A stretch of 64,000 bases of DNA. Source: Planococcus lenghuensis (GTDB lineage: Bacteria > Bacillota > Bacilli > Bacillales_A > Planococcaceae). The stretch spans positions 1,282,001 to 1,346,000 of the forward strand of contig NZ_CP019640.1 in the NCBI RefSeq assembly GCF_001999905.1, read 5' to 3'. Made by a program: the position numbers and the translations under genes. Shown here piece by piece: positions 46,707 through 55,712 of the stretch (its first letter is position 1; every line of letters begins with the position of its first letter). Below the pieces are notes generated by a model. That model ran no database searches and was not told where the DNA came from. It saw only the letters and a program-made list of their open reading frames with translations.

Positions 46707-48065
46707 ATGTCTGCTTACTATAAAGAATTGCAGCCGACCGATTCCTATATCGTCTGTCTGCCTTATCCGTTTACTGATTACGACCGCAAGCTTGTAACAT
46801 TGCTGTATCAGCCGATGATCGGCCTGGAAGCTGTTTCCTTTTATCTGACATTGTGGGCGGAAGGTGAGATGATGAAGGAAGAAGCGGTCCATTACCGGCT
46901 GATGAATAGCTTAAACATATCAGCAGCTACGATATTCACGGTCCGCACTCAGCTTGAAGCGATCGGACTCTTAAAGACATATGCCAAGGATGGGGAACAC
47001 CGGTCCTTCATCTACGAATTGACACCGCCGCTTGATCCAAGGAGCTTTTTTGCTGATCCGCTGCTGTCGATGTTTCTGTTCAGTAAAGTTGGAGAAGCGG
47101 CGTACAAGCGGATTCGGGAACATTTCACCCCTCATCCTGTTTCAAAAGAAGGATTTACGGAAGTATCCCGTACATTCACGGATGTGTTCCGGCCTGTCCA
47201 TGCAAAAGAAGGCTATCCCAATCGGGATGCTGACAGCCAGACGCGGGAGCGGAGCGGCTATCAGGCGACACCGGAATTCGATTTCGGTCTGCTTCGGCAA
47301 GGCTTGTCTGAACAGCTCGTGCCCGCACGTGTCCTGACACCGCCGATTCGGGAAATTATCGCCAAACTCGCTTTTTTATACAGTTTCAGTCCGCTTGATA
47401 TGCAAAAAATCGTATTGATGGCAATCGGGGATGATCTGCAGCTGCATGCGGATGTGCTTAAAAAAGCGGCTGCAGATGTTTATAAGATGTCGGTTTCCGC
47501 CAAGCCGCCTGAACTCGTACCCGCCAAAGCGAAAGCGAAGAGTTCCCGCAAGGCAGCTCCCAAAACGAAACAGGAAGAAATGATCGATTATCTGGAGTCC
47601 GCTTCACCGGCGGATGTGCTGCGGGATATTGCCGGCGGCAAGGAGCCGATGGTGTCGGATGTGCAGCTGGCCAACCAGCTTGTGCTGAGCCATGGAATGG
47701 AACCGGCCGTCGTCAATGTGCTGTTGCAGTATGTACTGCTCCGGACAGACATGAAGCTGACGAAAGCCTATGTCGAGAAAATCGCTTCTCATTGGACCCG
47801 TAAAAATGTGACGACCGCCAAGGAAGCGATGGAACTTGCCCGGACAGAACACGATCAGTACATGAAATGGAAAAAGGAAGGTTCGCCTTCCCCCGCCCAA
47901 AACCGGCGGAAAACCGGTCGGGAAGAAAAGCTACCCGACTGGTTCTACAGCAAAGAGGAAGACCGGAAAAAACCGGAATCGCAAGCTGCTGCTTCGCCGT
48001 CACTTGAAGAAGAGAAGCGGAAGCTGCTGGCAGAGCTGGCGACGCGAAAAGGCAAGGGGGAATAA
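46707..48065 (+). CDS. dnaB: Replication initiation and membrane attachment protein DnaB (Bacillus type)
   Basis: Helicase-loading protein of low-GC gram-positives, not the E. coli DnaB helicase. The N-terminal winged-helix DDBH1-like region starts with ELQPTDSYIVCLPYPFTDYDRKLVTLLYQPMIG. A C-terminal DDBH2 domain (about 290-385) holds NVLLQYVLLRTDMKLTKAYVEKIASHWTRKNV. A charged linker with KAKAKSSRKAAPKTK lies between. Length 452. Cotranscribed with nrdR and dnaI. Confidence 0.94.
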   Translation: MSAYYKELQPTDSYIVCLPYPFTDYDRKLVTLLYQPMIGLEAVSFYLTLWAEGEMMKEEAVHYRLMNSLNISAATIFTVRTQLEAIGLLKTYAKDGEHRSFIYELTPPLDPRSFFADPLLSMFLFSKVGEAAYKRIREHFTPHPVSKEGFTEVSRTFTDVFRPVHAKEGYPNRDADSQTRERSGYQATPEFDFGLLRQGLSEQLVPARVLTPPIREIIAKLAFLYSFSPLDMQKIVLMAIGDDLQLHADVLKKAAADVYKMSVSAKPPELVPAKAKAKSSRKAAPKTKQEEMIDYLESASPADVLRDIAGGKEPMVSDVQLANQLVLSHGMEPAVVNVLLQYVLLRTDMKLTKAYVEKIASHWTRKNVTTAKEAMELARTEHDQYMKWKKEGSPSPAQNRRKTGREEKLPDWFYSKEEDRKKPESQAAASPSLEEEKRKLLAELATRKGKGE

Positions 48066-48068
48066 CGG

Positions 48069-49007
48069 ATGGAGCCCATCGGTAAAACGTTAAAACGAGT
48101 CATAAATGACCCCGGATTTTCCAGCCGCTACGAGGAAACCCGCAATGAAGTACTCAGACATGCAGGCGTTCAGGCATTTCTGGAAACTCATGCTGATCAG
48201 GTGGATAAGCAAACTGTAGACAGAGGCCTCAGCAAATTGCTGGAATATGTCGAACAATCGCATGGCTGCGATAAATGTAAAGATCTGGGGCATTGCATCA
48301 ATGTTCTAAAAGGCCATGAACCGAATCTGACTCTCGTAAACGGCAACATCAGCCTGACATACACGAAATGCCGCCGGAAAACAGCCGCCGACCACAAGCG
48401 GAAAGCGGAAAATATGATCCATAGCATGCACATGCCGAAAGAAGTGGCGGGTGCTTCGCTCATCGGATTCGAACCGGATGCCGAGCGGATGGAAGCGTTC
48501 CGGGCAGCGAACCGGTTCCTTGCCGGTGTTCAAGGCCCTCATGATCTGCCGGCCAAGGGATTGTATTTCCATGGGAAATTCGGCGTGGGCAAATCATATC
48601 TGCTGAGCGCCATAGCGAATGAACTCGCTGAAGTTAACGTTCGGACTGTACTTGTGTATGTGCCGGAATTCCTGCGGGAGATGAAGCAGGCGATCGGCGA
48701 TCAGACGCTTCAGGAAAAGATTGATTATGTGAAAAAGGCACCGGTGCTCATGCTCGATGATATCGGCGCAGAATCGATGTCGAGCTGGGCGCGGGATGAA
48801 GTGTTCGGCACGATCCTCAATTACCGGATGGCCGAAAAACTGCCGACGTTCATGACGTCCAATTTCAACTTCACGGAACTGCAGCATCATTTGACATACA
48901 GCCAGCGCGGTGAAAAAGAAGAAGTTAAGGCAGCCCGTGTCATGGAACGGGTCCATGCACTGACCATTCCAATCGCGATGGATGGGACAAACCGCCGCCA
49001 TCAGTGA
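48069..49007 (+). CDS. dnaI: Primosomal protein DnaI (helicase loader)
   Basis: AAA+ ATPase that loads the replicative helicase onto DNA. The N-terminal helicase-binding domain has a cysteine/histidine zinc site (HGCDKCKDLGHC, about residues 60-71). The ATPase part has Walker A HGKFGVGKSYLLSAIA near 168-183, Walker B VLMLDDIGAESM near 230, and the sensor region FMTSNF near 262. Length 312, normal. It is 3 bp after dnaB, so translation is probably coupled. In B. subtilis ytxB and ytxC follow; here thrS follows directly. Confidence 0.95.
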   Translation: MEPIGKTLKRVINDPGFSSRYEETRNEVLRHAGVQAFLETHADQVDKQTVDRGLSKLLEYVEQSHGCDKCKDLGHCINVLKGHEPNLTLVNGNISLTYTKCRRKTAADHKRKAENMIHSMHMPKEVAGASLIGFEPDAERMEAFRAANRFLAGVQGPHDLPAKGLYFHGKFGVGKSYLLSAIANELAEVNVRTVLVYVPEFLREMKQAIGDQTLQEKIDYVKKAPVLMLDDIGAESMSSWARDEVFGTILNYRMAEKLPTFMTSNFNFTELQHHLTYSQRGEKEEVKAARVMERVHALTIPIAMDGTNRRHQ

Positions 49008-49015
49008 TTTTCCGG

Positions 49016-49310
49016 TTGCAATCTGCCGGACGCCGTCGTATAGTAAATGACATACCAAATGAAAATGCAATGACGAGGACAACAGGAAATGAATCCGGCT
49101 GATAAGAGAGGGGAGCCCCGGCTGAAAGCTGCCCAAGCATGGACATTTGCTTACCGCCTCCGAGCAGCGGCTGCGAATCTAAGTAGCAGCCGACGGTAAC
49201 GGCCCGTTAGCCGTTTCGAGAGCTTCACTTGCGCTGTTGGGCGCAGGGAGAAGAAGGGTGGAACCGCGAGCTAAGCTTCGTCCCTTTTATGGGATGGGGC
49301 TTTTTTGTGT
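49016..49310 (+). promoter_or_regulatory. Promoter and T-box leader (threonine) of thrS
   Basis: The promoter is TTGCAA (49016-49021), a 17 bp spacer and TATAGT (49039-49044); its -35 lies just after the dnaI stop. The T-box sequence GGGTGGAACCGCG is at 49256-49268, followed by a terminator hairpin in GCTTCGTCCC/GGGATGGGGC with a T-run (to 49306). An ACC triplet at 49153-49155 on the 3' side of stem I is a suitable threonine specifier. Confidence 0.9.
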
Positions 49311-49400
49311 TCCCGGACTTTTGATCGGTGAAACCGATTAGGGCGCGGAGCGGCAAACCTGTCACAACAAAACAGATTTTATTTAAAAGGAGAGATTCGC

Positions 49401-51329
49401 ATGGCAGAAAGCATTAAACTTACATTTCCCGATGGAGCGGTCAAGGAGTTTCCGAAAGGAACAACAACTGAAGATGTCGCTCAGTCGATCTCACCGGGAC
49501 TGCGCAAAAAAGCGCTGGCCGGAAAACTTGACGGCAGATTTGTCGATTTGAAAGATCCGCTTGACCACGATGGAGAAATCGCGATTGTTACACCGGATTC
49601 GGAAGGCGCGCTGGAGATCCTCCGTCACTCGACTGCTCACTTGCTTGCGCAGGCAGTCAAACGGCTGTATCCGGATGCGAAGCTTGGCGTCGGTCCGGTC
49701 ATCGAAACCGGCTTTTACTACGATATCGACACAGAACAGACGATCACTGCAGAAGACCTGCCGGCGATTGAAAAAGAAATGAAGAAAATCATCGGCGAGA
49801 ACCTGGAGATCAAATGTGTCCAAGTATCACGCGATGAAGCGAAAAAGCGCTACGAGGAAGTCGGCGATCCATATAAACTGGAGCTGATTGATGCGATTCC
49901 GGAAGATGAGAACGTTACAATTTATGAACAAGGTGAATTCTTCGATTTGTGCCGCGGCGTTCACGTGCCGGCGACCGGCAAGCTGAAAGAATTCAAATTG
50001 CTGAGTGTGGCAGGTGCCTACTGGCGCGGCAATTCCGATAATAAGATGCTCCAGCGCATTTACGGAACTGCTTTCTTCAATAAAGAAGATTTGAAAAAAC
50101 ACCTTGAACTGCTTGAAGAAGCGAAAGAACGCGATCACCGCAAAATCGGCAAGGAACTGAAATTGTTCACAAACTCCCAGAAAGTCGGACAGGGCTTCCC
50201 GCTCTGGCTGCCGAACGGGGCGACGGTCCGCCGCATCATCGAGCGCTATATTGTTGATAAAGAAGAACGGCTTGGTTACAGCCACGTGTATACACCGGTG
50301 CTTGGAAGCGTCGAATTGTACAAGACGAGCGGCCACTGGGATCATTACCAGGAAGACATGTTCCCGGTTATGCACATGGACAATGAAGACCTCGTGCTCC
50401 GGCCGATGAACTGCCCGCACCATATGGAAATTTACAAACAAGGCATTCATTCATATCGTGAACTGCCGATCCGGATTGCCGAACTCGGCACGATGCACCG
50501 CTATGAAATGTCGGGTGCGCTATCCGGTCTTCAACGGGTGCGAGGCATGACATTGAATGATGCGCATATTTTCGTCCGTCCGGATCAGATCAAGGATGAA
50601 TTTATCCGGGTCGTCAATCTTGTGACGGAAGTGTATAAGGATTTCGGTATTGAAGATTACTCGTTCCGTCTGTCTTACCGTGATCCGGAAGACAAAGAAA
50701 AATACTTCGATGATGATGCAATGTGGGAAAAAGCGCAGTCCATGCTGAAAGATGCAATGGATGAAGTTGGCATCGATTATGTGGAAGCAGAAGGGGAAGC
50801 GGCATTCTACGGACCGAAGCTCGACGTCCAGGTGAAAACAGCGCTCGGCAAGGAAGAGACATTGTCGACTGTCCAGCTCGACTTCCTGCTGCCGGAACGC
50901 TTTGATCTGACGTACATCGGGGAAGACGGCAAGCAACACCGGCCGGTTGTTATCCACCGCGGCGTCGTCTCGACGATGGAGCGCTTCGTCGCTTTCCTGA
51001 TTGAGGAATACAAAGGAGCCTTCCCGACATGGCTGGCACCGATACAGGTGGAAATCATTCCGGTATCCCTTGAAGCACATGCGGATTATGCGGATAAAAT
51101 CAAAGAACAGCTGCAGGCGCACAAGATCCGGGTGGATATCGACAGCCGTGATGAAAAACTCGGCTATAAAATCCGGGAAGCCCAGACAAAGAAAATTCCG
51201 TACATGCTTGTCCTGGGCGATCAGGAACTGGAAAGCGGAGCTGTCAATGTCCGGAAATATGGAGAGAAAAACTCGGAATCCATGCCGTTTGATGAGTTCC
51301 TGAAGGGGATTCAAAGTGAGTTGAAGTAA
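49401..51329 (+). CDS. thrS: Threonyl-tRNA synthetase
   Basis: Charges tRNA-Thr. An N-terminal TGS domain (about 1-63), the SAD editing domain with [18 protein letters not shown] (zinc-binding histidines, near 75-92), the class II core with [10 protein letters not shown] (zinc Cys near 336) and [19 protein letters not shown], motif 3 [10 protein letters not shown], and a C-terminal anticodon domain with [17 protein letters not shown]. Length 642 is standard. The ATG has AAAGGAGAGATTCGC. Regulated by the T-box upstream. Confidence 0.98.
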   Translation: MAESIKLTFPDGAVKEFPKGTTTEDVAQSISPGLRKKALAGKLDGRFVDLKDPLDHDGEIAIVTPDSEGALEILRHSTAHLLAQAVKRLYPDAKLGVGPVIETGFYYDIDTEQTITAEDLPAIEKEMKKIIGENLEIKCVQVSRDEAKKRYEEVGDPYKLELIDAIPEDENVTIYEQGEFFDLCRGVHVPATGKLKEFKLLSVAGAYWRGNSDNKMLQRIYGTAFFNKEDLKKHLELLEEAKERDHRKIGKELKLFTNSQKVGQGFPLWLPNGATVRRIIERYIVDKEERLGYSHVYTPVLGSVELYKTSGHWDHYQEDMFPVMHMDNEDLVLRPMNCPHHMEIYKQGIHSYRELPIRIAELGTMHRYEMSGALSGLQRVRGMTLNDAHIFVRPDQIKDEFIRVVNLVTEVYKDFGIEDYSFRLSYRDPEDKEKYFDDDAMWEKAQSMLKDAMDEVGIDYVEAEGEAAFYGPKLDVQVKTALGKEETLSTVQLDFLLPERFDLTYIGEDGKQHRPVVIHRGVVSTMERFVAFLIEEYKGAFPTWLAPIQVEIIPVSLEAHADYADKIKEQLQAHKIRVDIDSRDEKLGYKIREAQTKKIPYMLVLGDQELESGAVNVRKYGEKNSESMPFDEFLKGIQSELK

Positions 51330-51414
51330 GTGTTCTGAATGGTTTTTTGACTATATGATTCTAAATGAGCATTTTTGCCAGCATCATATTCCAACCATTG
51401 CCAGTGACTGCGAA

Positions 51415-51935
51415 GTCCTAGGGTCTGTTCGCTTCGCTGCGTAAAAACTCGCTTGCTCCTGCGGTTACTCGTCGCAGTCAAAACCGTTTTCCGCGGTCTG
51501 CCACTATGCGTCCTCCAGGGTCTCGGCTGGACCGGCTGGTTCCGCAGGCGTCTCGTATTTTCCTCCGCTTGTTCCTGTGCAAGCTCGTCGCAGTGAAAAC
51601 CGCTTGTTCCTGCGCGGCGGGGATTACAGCAAGGAAGGGATAAGCGAATGAAGCAAAAAATCATGGATGCTGGCAGCATGTACTTCACAAGAAACTTCGA
51701 CCTGTTCACAGGCATAGCATGTTGAAGAAATTGCTTAAGGCGGACGCTTTCGGGCCTACAGCAAGTGGGTCATGCAACTGGTGCGACAGGACGTCGCGTT
51801 GCCAGCTGCCCGGGCACGGCTTCAGCTCCTCCGGGATATTCAGCTCGGTGCTCCTGCGCAAGCTCGTCGCAAAAAGTAATTGCTCATCCCGCCGGAGTCG
51901 TCGCCTGCCGCTTTTTCTTCTAGGTTCATCTACCG
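51415..51935. repeat. Dispersed GC-rich repeats (copy group C) after thrS
   Basis: Three copies of the core word lie at 51454-51476, 51570-51592 and 51849-51871. The last is the exact reverse complement of the copy near 3907. GCGACAGGACGTCG at 51783-51796 links it to the copy in the icd-mdh gap. Between the repeats at 51648 an ATG with AAGGAAGGG upstream opens 25 codons (MKQKIMDAGSMYFTRNFDLF...), which I do not recognise and regard as unlikely to be a gene. No thrS terminator was recognised. Confidence 0.6.
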
Positions 51936-52002
51936 ATAAAGAGAGGCAAGTAAAACATCAACACGACTCTTGATGAAGATGTTATTGAAAAGTTGTTGAT
52001 AA

Positions 52003-52094
52003 GCTTCGGCGCGTCCGTGGGATTAGCGATGCCATAAGACGGGCGGGGTTTTGGCTCGGCTTATGGCAAGAGCTATCCCCTAAGCGGCCGAAGC
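52003..52094 (+). ncRNA. Candidate structured RNA or element: long interrupted hairpin
   Basis: Four nested helices are perfect or nearly so: GCTTCGGC/GCCGAAGC (52003-52010 with 52087-52094), GGGATTAGC/GCTATCCC (52019-52027 with 52072-52079, one bulge), GCCATAAG/CTTATGGC (52031-52038 with 52060-52067) and CGGGC/GCTCG with a GT pair around a 9 nt loop. An 8 by 7 nt internal loop separates the first two. It lies about 60 bp upstream of the infC promoter. No promoter for it was recognised, and an inverted-repeat mobile element is an alternative. Strand is not determined. Confidence 0.45.
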
Positions 52095-52156
52095 GGTTTA
52101 ATAGAGATTTCGTTAAGACTTCTCAATAGAGCTATAGGCGATCTCGAGTAAACGTG

Positions 52157-52400
52157 TTGACATGGAGTTTGACCCGTGCTATTATAGATAAGGTTATGAA
52201 TACTTATTTGTGGCTAAGCAGGAGCGCCCGCTTCTCACCTGTTCGACGCTTGAGTCGGCTGGTTATGCACATGTTGACTTACTTCACGCATCGAAGCGTG
52301 TTTGTCATACTTATGCGGGCGGACCTCTTGTGTCCGTCCGTTTTTTAGTTGGAACGGAACCTGTAAGCCAGGTACAAAGAATGTATTCACGAAACTATCT
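52157..52400 (+). promoter_or_regulatory. Promoter and L20-type leader of infC-rpmI-rplT
   Basis: TTGACA (52157-52162), a 17 bp spacer and TATTAT (52180-52185), then a leader of about 220 nt. It ends in a strong terminator: GGGCGGAC/GTCCGTCC with a T-run at about 52317-52347. In B. subtilis L20 binds this leader and promotes premature termination. The position and layout agree. I did not map the L20 sites. Confidence 0.8.
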
Positions 52401-52414
52401 GGAGGTGGATTACG

Positions 52415-52933
52415 ATTAGTAAAGATGTATATGTAAACGAGGGTATCCGTGCCCGCGAACTCCGTGTTATCGATCAGAACGGCGAACAGCTCGGTATTAA
52501 ATCGCGCAATGACGCTCTTGATATTGCGGCTCGTGTCAATCTGGACCTCGTACTTGTCGCACCTCAGGCTAAACCGCCGGTGGCCCGGATCATGGACCAC
52601 GGGAAGTTCAAGTTCGAGCAGCAGAAAAAAGACCGTGAAATCCGCAAGAACCAAAAAGTGATCAACGTGAAAGAGGTTCGTTTAAGCCCTGGTATCGATG
52701 ACCATGACTTCAACACGAAACTTCGCAATGCGATCAAGTTCCTTGAAAAAGGGGACAAAGTGAAAGCTTCCATCCGGTTTAAAGGCCGTGCCATCACGCA
52801 CAAGGAAATCGGACAGCGCGTACTGGACCGTTTTGCTGATGAATGCAAAGATGTTGCCACAGTTGAACAGAAGCCGAAGATGGACGGACGCAGCATGTTC
52901 CTTATGCTGGCGCCGATTGCTGAAAAAGAGTAA
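52415..52933 (+). CDS. infC: Translation initiation factor IF-3
   Basis: Keeps 30S subunits free and discriminates against non-standard start codons. The ATT start, with GGAGGTG 8 nt upstream, gives (M)[19 protein letters not shown], and an ATT/AUU start for infC is well known because IF-3 limits its own synthesis through it. The N-domain ends in the [22 protein letters not shown] linker and the C-domain has [17 protein letters not shown]. The length of 172 residues is normal. A later ATG (52580 region) would delete the N-domain and is not the start. Confidence 0.96.
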   Translation: MSKDVYVNEGIRARELRVIDQNGEQLGIKSRNDALDIAARVNLDLVLVAPQAKPPVARIMDHGKFKFEQQKKDREIRKNQKVINVKEVRLSPGIDDHDFNTKLRNAIKFLEKGDKVKASIRFKGRAITHKEIGQRVLDRFADECKDVATVEQKPKMDGRSMFLMLAPIAEKE

Positions 52934-52960
52934 CAGAAGAACTGTTTAGGAGGAAACAAC

Positions 52961-53158
52961 ATGCCAAAAATGAAAAGCCACCGCGGCGCAGCTAAGCGCT
53001 TCAAGAAGACAGGTACCGGCAAAGTGAAACGCAACCGTGCGTACACAAGCCACTTGTTCGCAAACAAATCAACAAAACAGAAACGCCACCTGCGCAAAGG
53101 CAAACTTGTCTCTGCAGGCGATCTGAAGCGCATCAAACAACTCATCTATAACTTATAA
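52961..53158 (+). CDS. rpmI: 50S ribosomal protein L35
   Basis: A 65-residue, very basic large-subunit protein beginning [20 protein letters not shown], the family signature. The ATG follows TTTAGGAGGAAACAAC. Second gene of the infC operon. Confidence 0.98.
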   Translation: MPKMKSHRGAAKRFKKTGTGKVKRNRAYTSHLFANKSTKQKRHLRKGKLVSAGDLKRIKQLIYNL

Positions 53159-53196
53159 TCTGATTTTATTATACGAATCACCAGGAGGTCATTAAT

Positions 53197-53556
53197 ATGC
53201 CACGCGTAAAAGGCGGAACAGTAACGCGCAAGCGTCGTAAAAAAGTCATTAAATTAGCCAAAGGGTATTACGGCTCGAAACACACACTCTTCAAAGTAGC
53301 AAACCAGCAAGTGATGAAGTCCGGTCAGTATGCTTACCGTGACCGTCGTCAGAAAAAACGGGATTTCCGCAAATTATGGATCACTCGTATCAACGCAGCA
53401 GCACGTATCAACGGCCTTTCTTACAGCCGTCTCATGCACGGCCTGAAAGTGGCTGGCATCGACGTCAACCGTAAAATGCTCGCTGATCTTGCTGTAACCG
53501 ATGCAGCTGCATTCGCTGCACTTGCTGATCAGGCAAAAAAATCAATCAATAAGTAA
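53197..53556 (+). CDS. rplT: 50S ribosomal protein L20
   Basis: Large-subunit assembly protein that binds 23S rRNA and, in B. subtilis, represses its own operon through the leader. [23 protein letters not shown], the basic N-terminal tail, and [22 protein letters not shown]-like [18 protein letters not shown] are typical. Length 119. The ATG follows CAGGAGGTCATTAAT. Confidence 0.98.
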   Translation: MPRVKGGTVTRKRRKKVIKLAKGYYGSKHTLFKVANQQVMKSGQYAYRDRRQKKRDFRKLWITRINAAARINGLSYSRLMHGLKVAGIDVNRKMLADLAVTDAAAFAALADQAKKSINK

Positions 53557-53561
53557 TGAGC

Positions 53562-53598
53562 TTAAAAAGGCTGGTGACAATGTCACCGGCCTTTTTTT
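53562..53598 (+). terminator. Terminator of infC-rpmI-rplT
   Basis: GGCTGGTGAC/GTCACCGGCC with a short loop, then seven T. Confidence 0.9.
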
Positions 53599-53615
53599 AA
53601 TGGAGGAATGGATTG

Positions 53616-53912
53616 ATGGGAGCAGGACTGATGAATGTGCTGGGTCTCGAATTGGGCGTATTGATTTTATTTGCAGGGATGAACGTCTATGCTTTTGTTC
53701 TGATGGGAACAGACAAGCGCCGGGCGGAGCAAGGGAAGTGGCGGATTCCGGAGCAGCGGCTATGGACGGCAGCCGTGCTTGGCGGCGGAATCGGTGCATA
53801 TTTCGGCATGCGGCATTTCCGGCACAAGACGAAGCGGACGAATTTCCGGATCGGCTTTCCGGCGTTGGCTGCAGTGGAAACAGTAGCTGTTGTGTGGCTT
53901 TTATTCGTATAA
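53616..53912 (+). CDS. ysdA: DUF1294 membrane protein (YsdA)
   Basis: A 98-residue protein of unknown function. Membrane segments at about 8-30 and 51-66 and at the C-terminus (about 80-97), with the DUF1294 core FVLMGTDKRRAEQGKWRIPEQRLW and GGGIGAYFGMRHFRHKTKR between. The ATG at 53616 follows GGAGGAATGGATTG. An in-frame TTG one codon earlier is less likely. The place after rplT is that of B. subtilis ysdA. Confidence 0.9.
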   Translation: MGAGLMNVLGLELGVLILFAGMNVYAFVLMGTDKRRAEQGKWRIPEQRLWTAAVLGGGIGAYFGMRHFRHKTKRTNFRIGFPALAAVETVAVVWLLFV

Positions 53913-53946
53913 TACAGAGAAGAAGAGATGGAAAGGGGAGATCGGC

Positions 53947-54432
53947 ATGAAACTGGATCGGCTGTTTGAGATGCAGCGGGAACTCGATTCATACATACAG
54001 ACCAATCAAGGCATAGAGGAAGATGTCTTCAGAAAGAAAGGGCTTGCGCTTTTAGTGGAGTTGAGTGAGCTGGCGAATGAGACCCGTTGCTTTAAATTCT
54101 GGAGCGTGAAAGGTCCGTCGGCACGTGAAGTGTTGCTTGAGGAGTTCGTGGATTCACTTCATTTCATTTTGTCGCTTGGCATAGAAAAGGATTTGGATGT
54201 GCTCACAGAGTGGCCAGAGGCGATTACGGATACGGATTTGACGGAGCTGTTTTTATGTACCCAGGCAGCGGTCCATGCATTTTTGGATACATACCGCATG
54301 TCAAATTACCTGACGATCTGGAGTTGTTACGGAGCTATTCGAGACGTGCTCGGATTTTCGGAAGCGGAAGTGATTGATGCGTATCTGGCGAAGAATAAAA
54401 AGAATTACGATCGTCAGCAGCAAAACTATTGA
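53947..54432 (+). CDS. dUTPase-like all-alpha NTP pyrophosphohydrolase
   Basis: Probably hydrolyses dUTP to dUMP and keeps uracil out of DNA. It has the metal-binding helices of the dimeric dUTPase/MazG superfamily: LLVELSELANETRCFKFWS (about residues 36-54) and LLEEFVDSLHFILSLG (about 62-77), where the E-x2-E and E-x2-D pairs bind magnesium. The 161-residue length agrees with chromosomal dUTPase_2 proteins of Bacillales. Another nucleotide substrate is possible. The ATG follows GGGGAGATCGGC. B. subtilis has a different gene (ysdB) at this place. Confidence 0.78.
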   Translation: MKLDRLFEMQRELDSYIQTNQGIEEDVFRKKGLALLVELSELANETRCFKFWSVKGPSAREVLLEEFVDSLHFILSLGIEKDLDVLTEWPEAITDTDLTELFLCTQAAVHAFLDTYRMSNYLTIWSCYGAIRDVLGFSEAEVIDAYLAKNKKNYDRQQQNY

Positions 54433-54499
54433 ATTTTTTGATAGTTGCCGGCCTTTCATTTATAATGAAGAAGTATGATTATTTAGGAGGTCGAATGAA

Positions 54500-55588
54500 T
54501 TGGCAAACTTAGACGAAAACTTGCAAATGCTGAAAGACCTGACGGATGCGAACGGGATTCCGGGCAATGAACGGGCACCGCGCGACGTCATGCGAAAGTA
54601 CATAGAGCCGTACGCGGATTCAATTGAAACCGACGGGCTCGGAAGCCTGATCGCGAAGAAAGTCGGGAAAGAAGACGGACCGAAAATCATGCTGGCCGGT
54701 CACCTCGATGAAATCGGCTTCATGATCACGAAAATCGACGACAAAGGATTCCTGAAATTCCAGACCGTCGGCGGCTGGTGGAATCAGGTCATGCTCGCCC
54801 AACGTGTGACGATCACAACCCGCAAAGGCGGCGAAATCACGGGCGTCATCGGTTCGAAACCGCCGCATATCCTGAGCCCGGAAGCGCGCAAGAAGCCGGT
54901 CGAGATCAAGGATATGTTTATCGATATCGGTGCTTCATCCGCGGATGAAGCAAAAGAATGGGGCGTCGCGCCTGGCGACATGGTCACGCCTTACTTTGAA
55001 TTCAACGTCATGAACAACGACAAGCTGCTCATGGCAAAAGCGTGGGATAACCGCATTGGCTGTGCGATTGCGATCGATGTGCTGAAAGCGCTGAAAAACG
55101 AAGATCACCCGAACGTCGTCTACAGCGTCGGCGCGGCTCAGGAAGAAGTTGGCCTGCGTGGAGCACGGACGGCGGCCAATAAAATCCAGCCGGACATCGG
55201 CTTTGCCGTTGACGTTGGGGTTGCCGGAGATACACCGGGCATTACGACCAACGAATCCAACAGCAAAATGGGTGACGGCCCGCAGATCCTTGTGTTTGAC
55301 GCTTCCATGGTGTCACATAAAGGCATCCGCGACCTCGTCGTCGATACAGCTGAAGAAATCGGCATCCCGTTCCAGTATGAAGCGATGGCTGGCGGCGGAA
55401 CAGACGCTGGTGCGATTCACCTGTCCGGCAATGGTGTGCCGTCTCTCGCGATTGGTGTAGCGACGCGTTACATCCACTCACACGCGGGTATTCTGCACCG
55501 TGACGACTACGAAAACGCAGTGAAACTCGTGGTTGAAGTGATCAAAAAACTGGACCGCGACACAGTGAACCGTCTGACATTCGAATAA
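54500..55588 (+). CDS. ysdC: M42 family aminopeptidase (YsdC)
   Basis: A cytoplasmic dimetal aminopeptidase that forms large tetrahedral oligomers in relatives. Metal and catalytic segments: [10 protein letters not shown] near 69-78, [14 protein letters not shown] near 177-190, [11 protein letters not shown] near 210-220, [13 protein letters not shown] near 234, and the C-terminal [14 protein letters not shown]. Length 362. The TTG start ([11 protein letters not shown]) has GGAGG 9 nt upstream and matches relatives. An ATG 5 nt before is out of frame and closes after five codons. Confidence 0.93.
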   Translation: MANLDENLQMLKDLTDANGIPGNERAPRDVMRKYIEPYADSIETDGLGSLIAKKVGKEDGPKIMLAGHLDEIGFMITKIDDKGFLKFQTVGGWWNQVMLAQRVTITTRKGGEITGVIGSKPPHILSPEARKKPVEIKDMFIDIGASSADEAKEWGVAPGDMVTPYFEFNVMNNDKLLMAKAWDNRIGCAIAIDVLKALKNEDHPNVVYSVGAAQEEVGLRGARTAANKIQPDIGFAVDVGVAGDTPGITTNESNSKMGDGPQILVFDASMVSHKGIRDLVVDTAEEIGIPFQYEAMAGGGTDAGAIHLSGNGVPSLAIGVATRYIHSHAGILHRDDYENAVKLVVEVIKKLDRDTVNRLTFE

Positions 55589-55593
55589 ACGAA

Positions 55594-55630
55594 GGAACCC
55601 CTTGCTATTATGGTGAGGGGTTTTATTTTT
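55594..55630 (+). terminator. Terminator of ysdC
   Basis: GAACCCCTT pairs with AGGGGTTTT-type sequence across a loop, then a T-rich tail. Confidence 0.75.
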
Positions 55631-55712
55631 GAGGATTTATTAAAGGTGATGGAAAAATGAGCGACGGGCCCAGGTAGTATTGCTAAGCTGATGACAAAAA
55701 GGGGAGATGCAT

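Noticed and set aside
51719-51973. 84-codon frame in the thrS-infC gap
   Set aside because: It lies within the GC-rich repeats, is rich in S and R, starts without a ribosome binding site and matches nothing I know.
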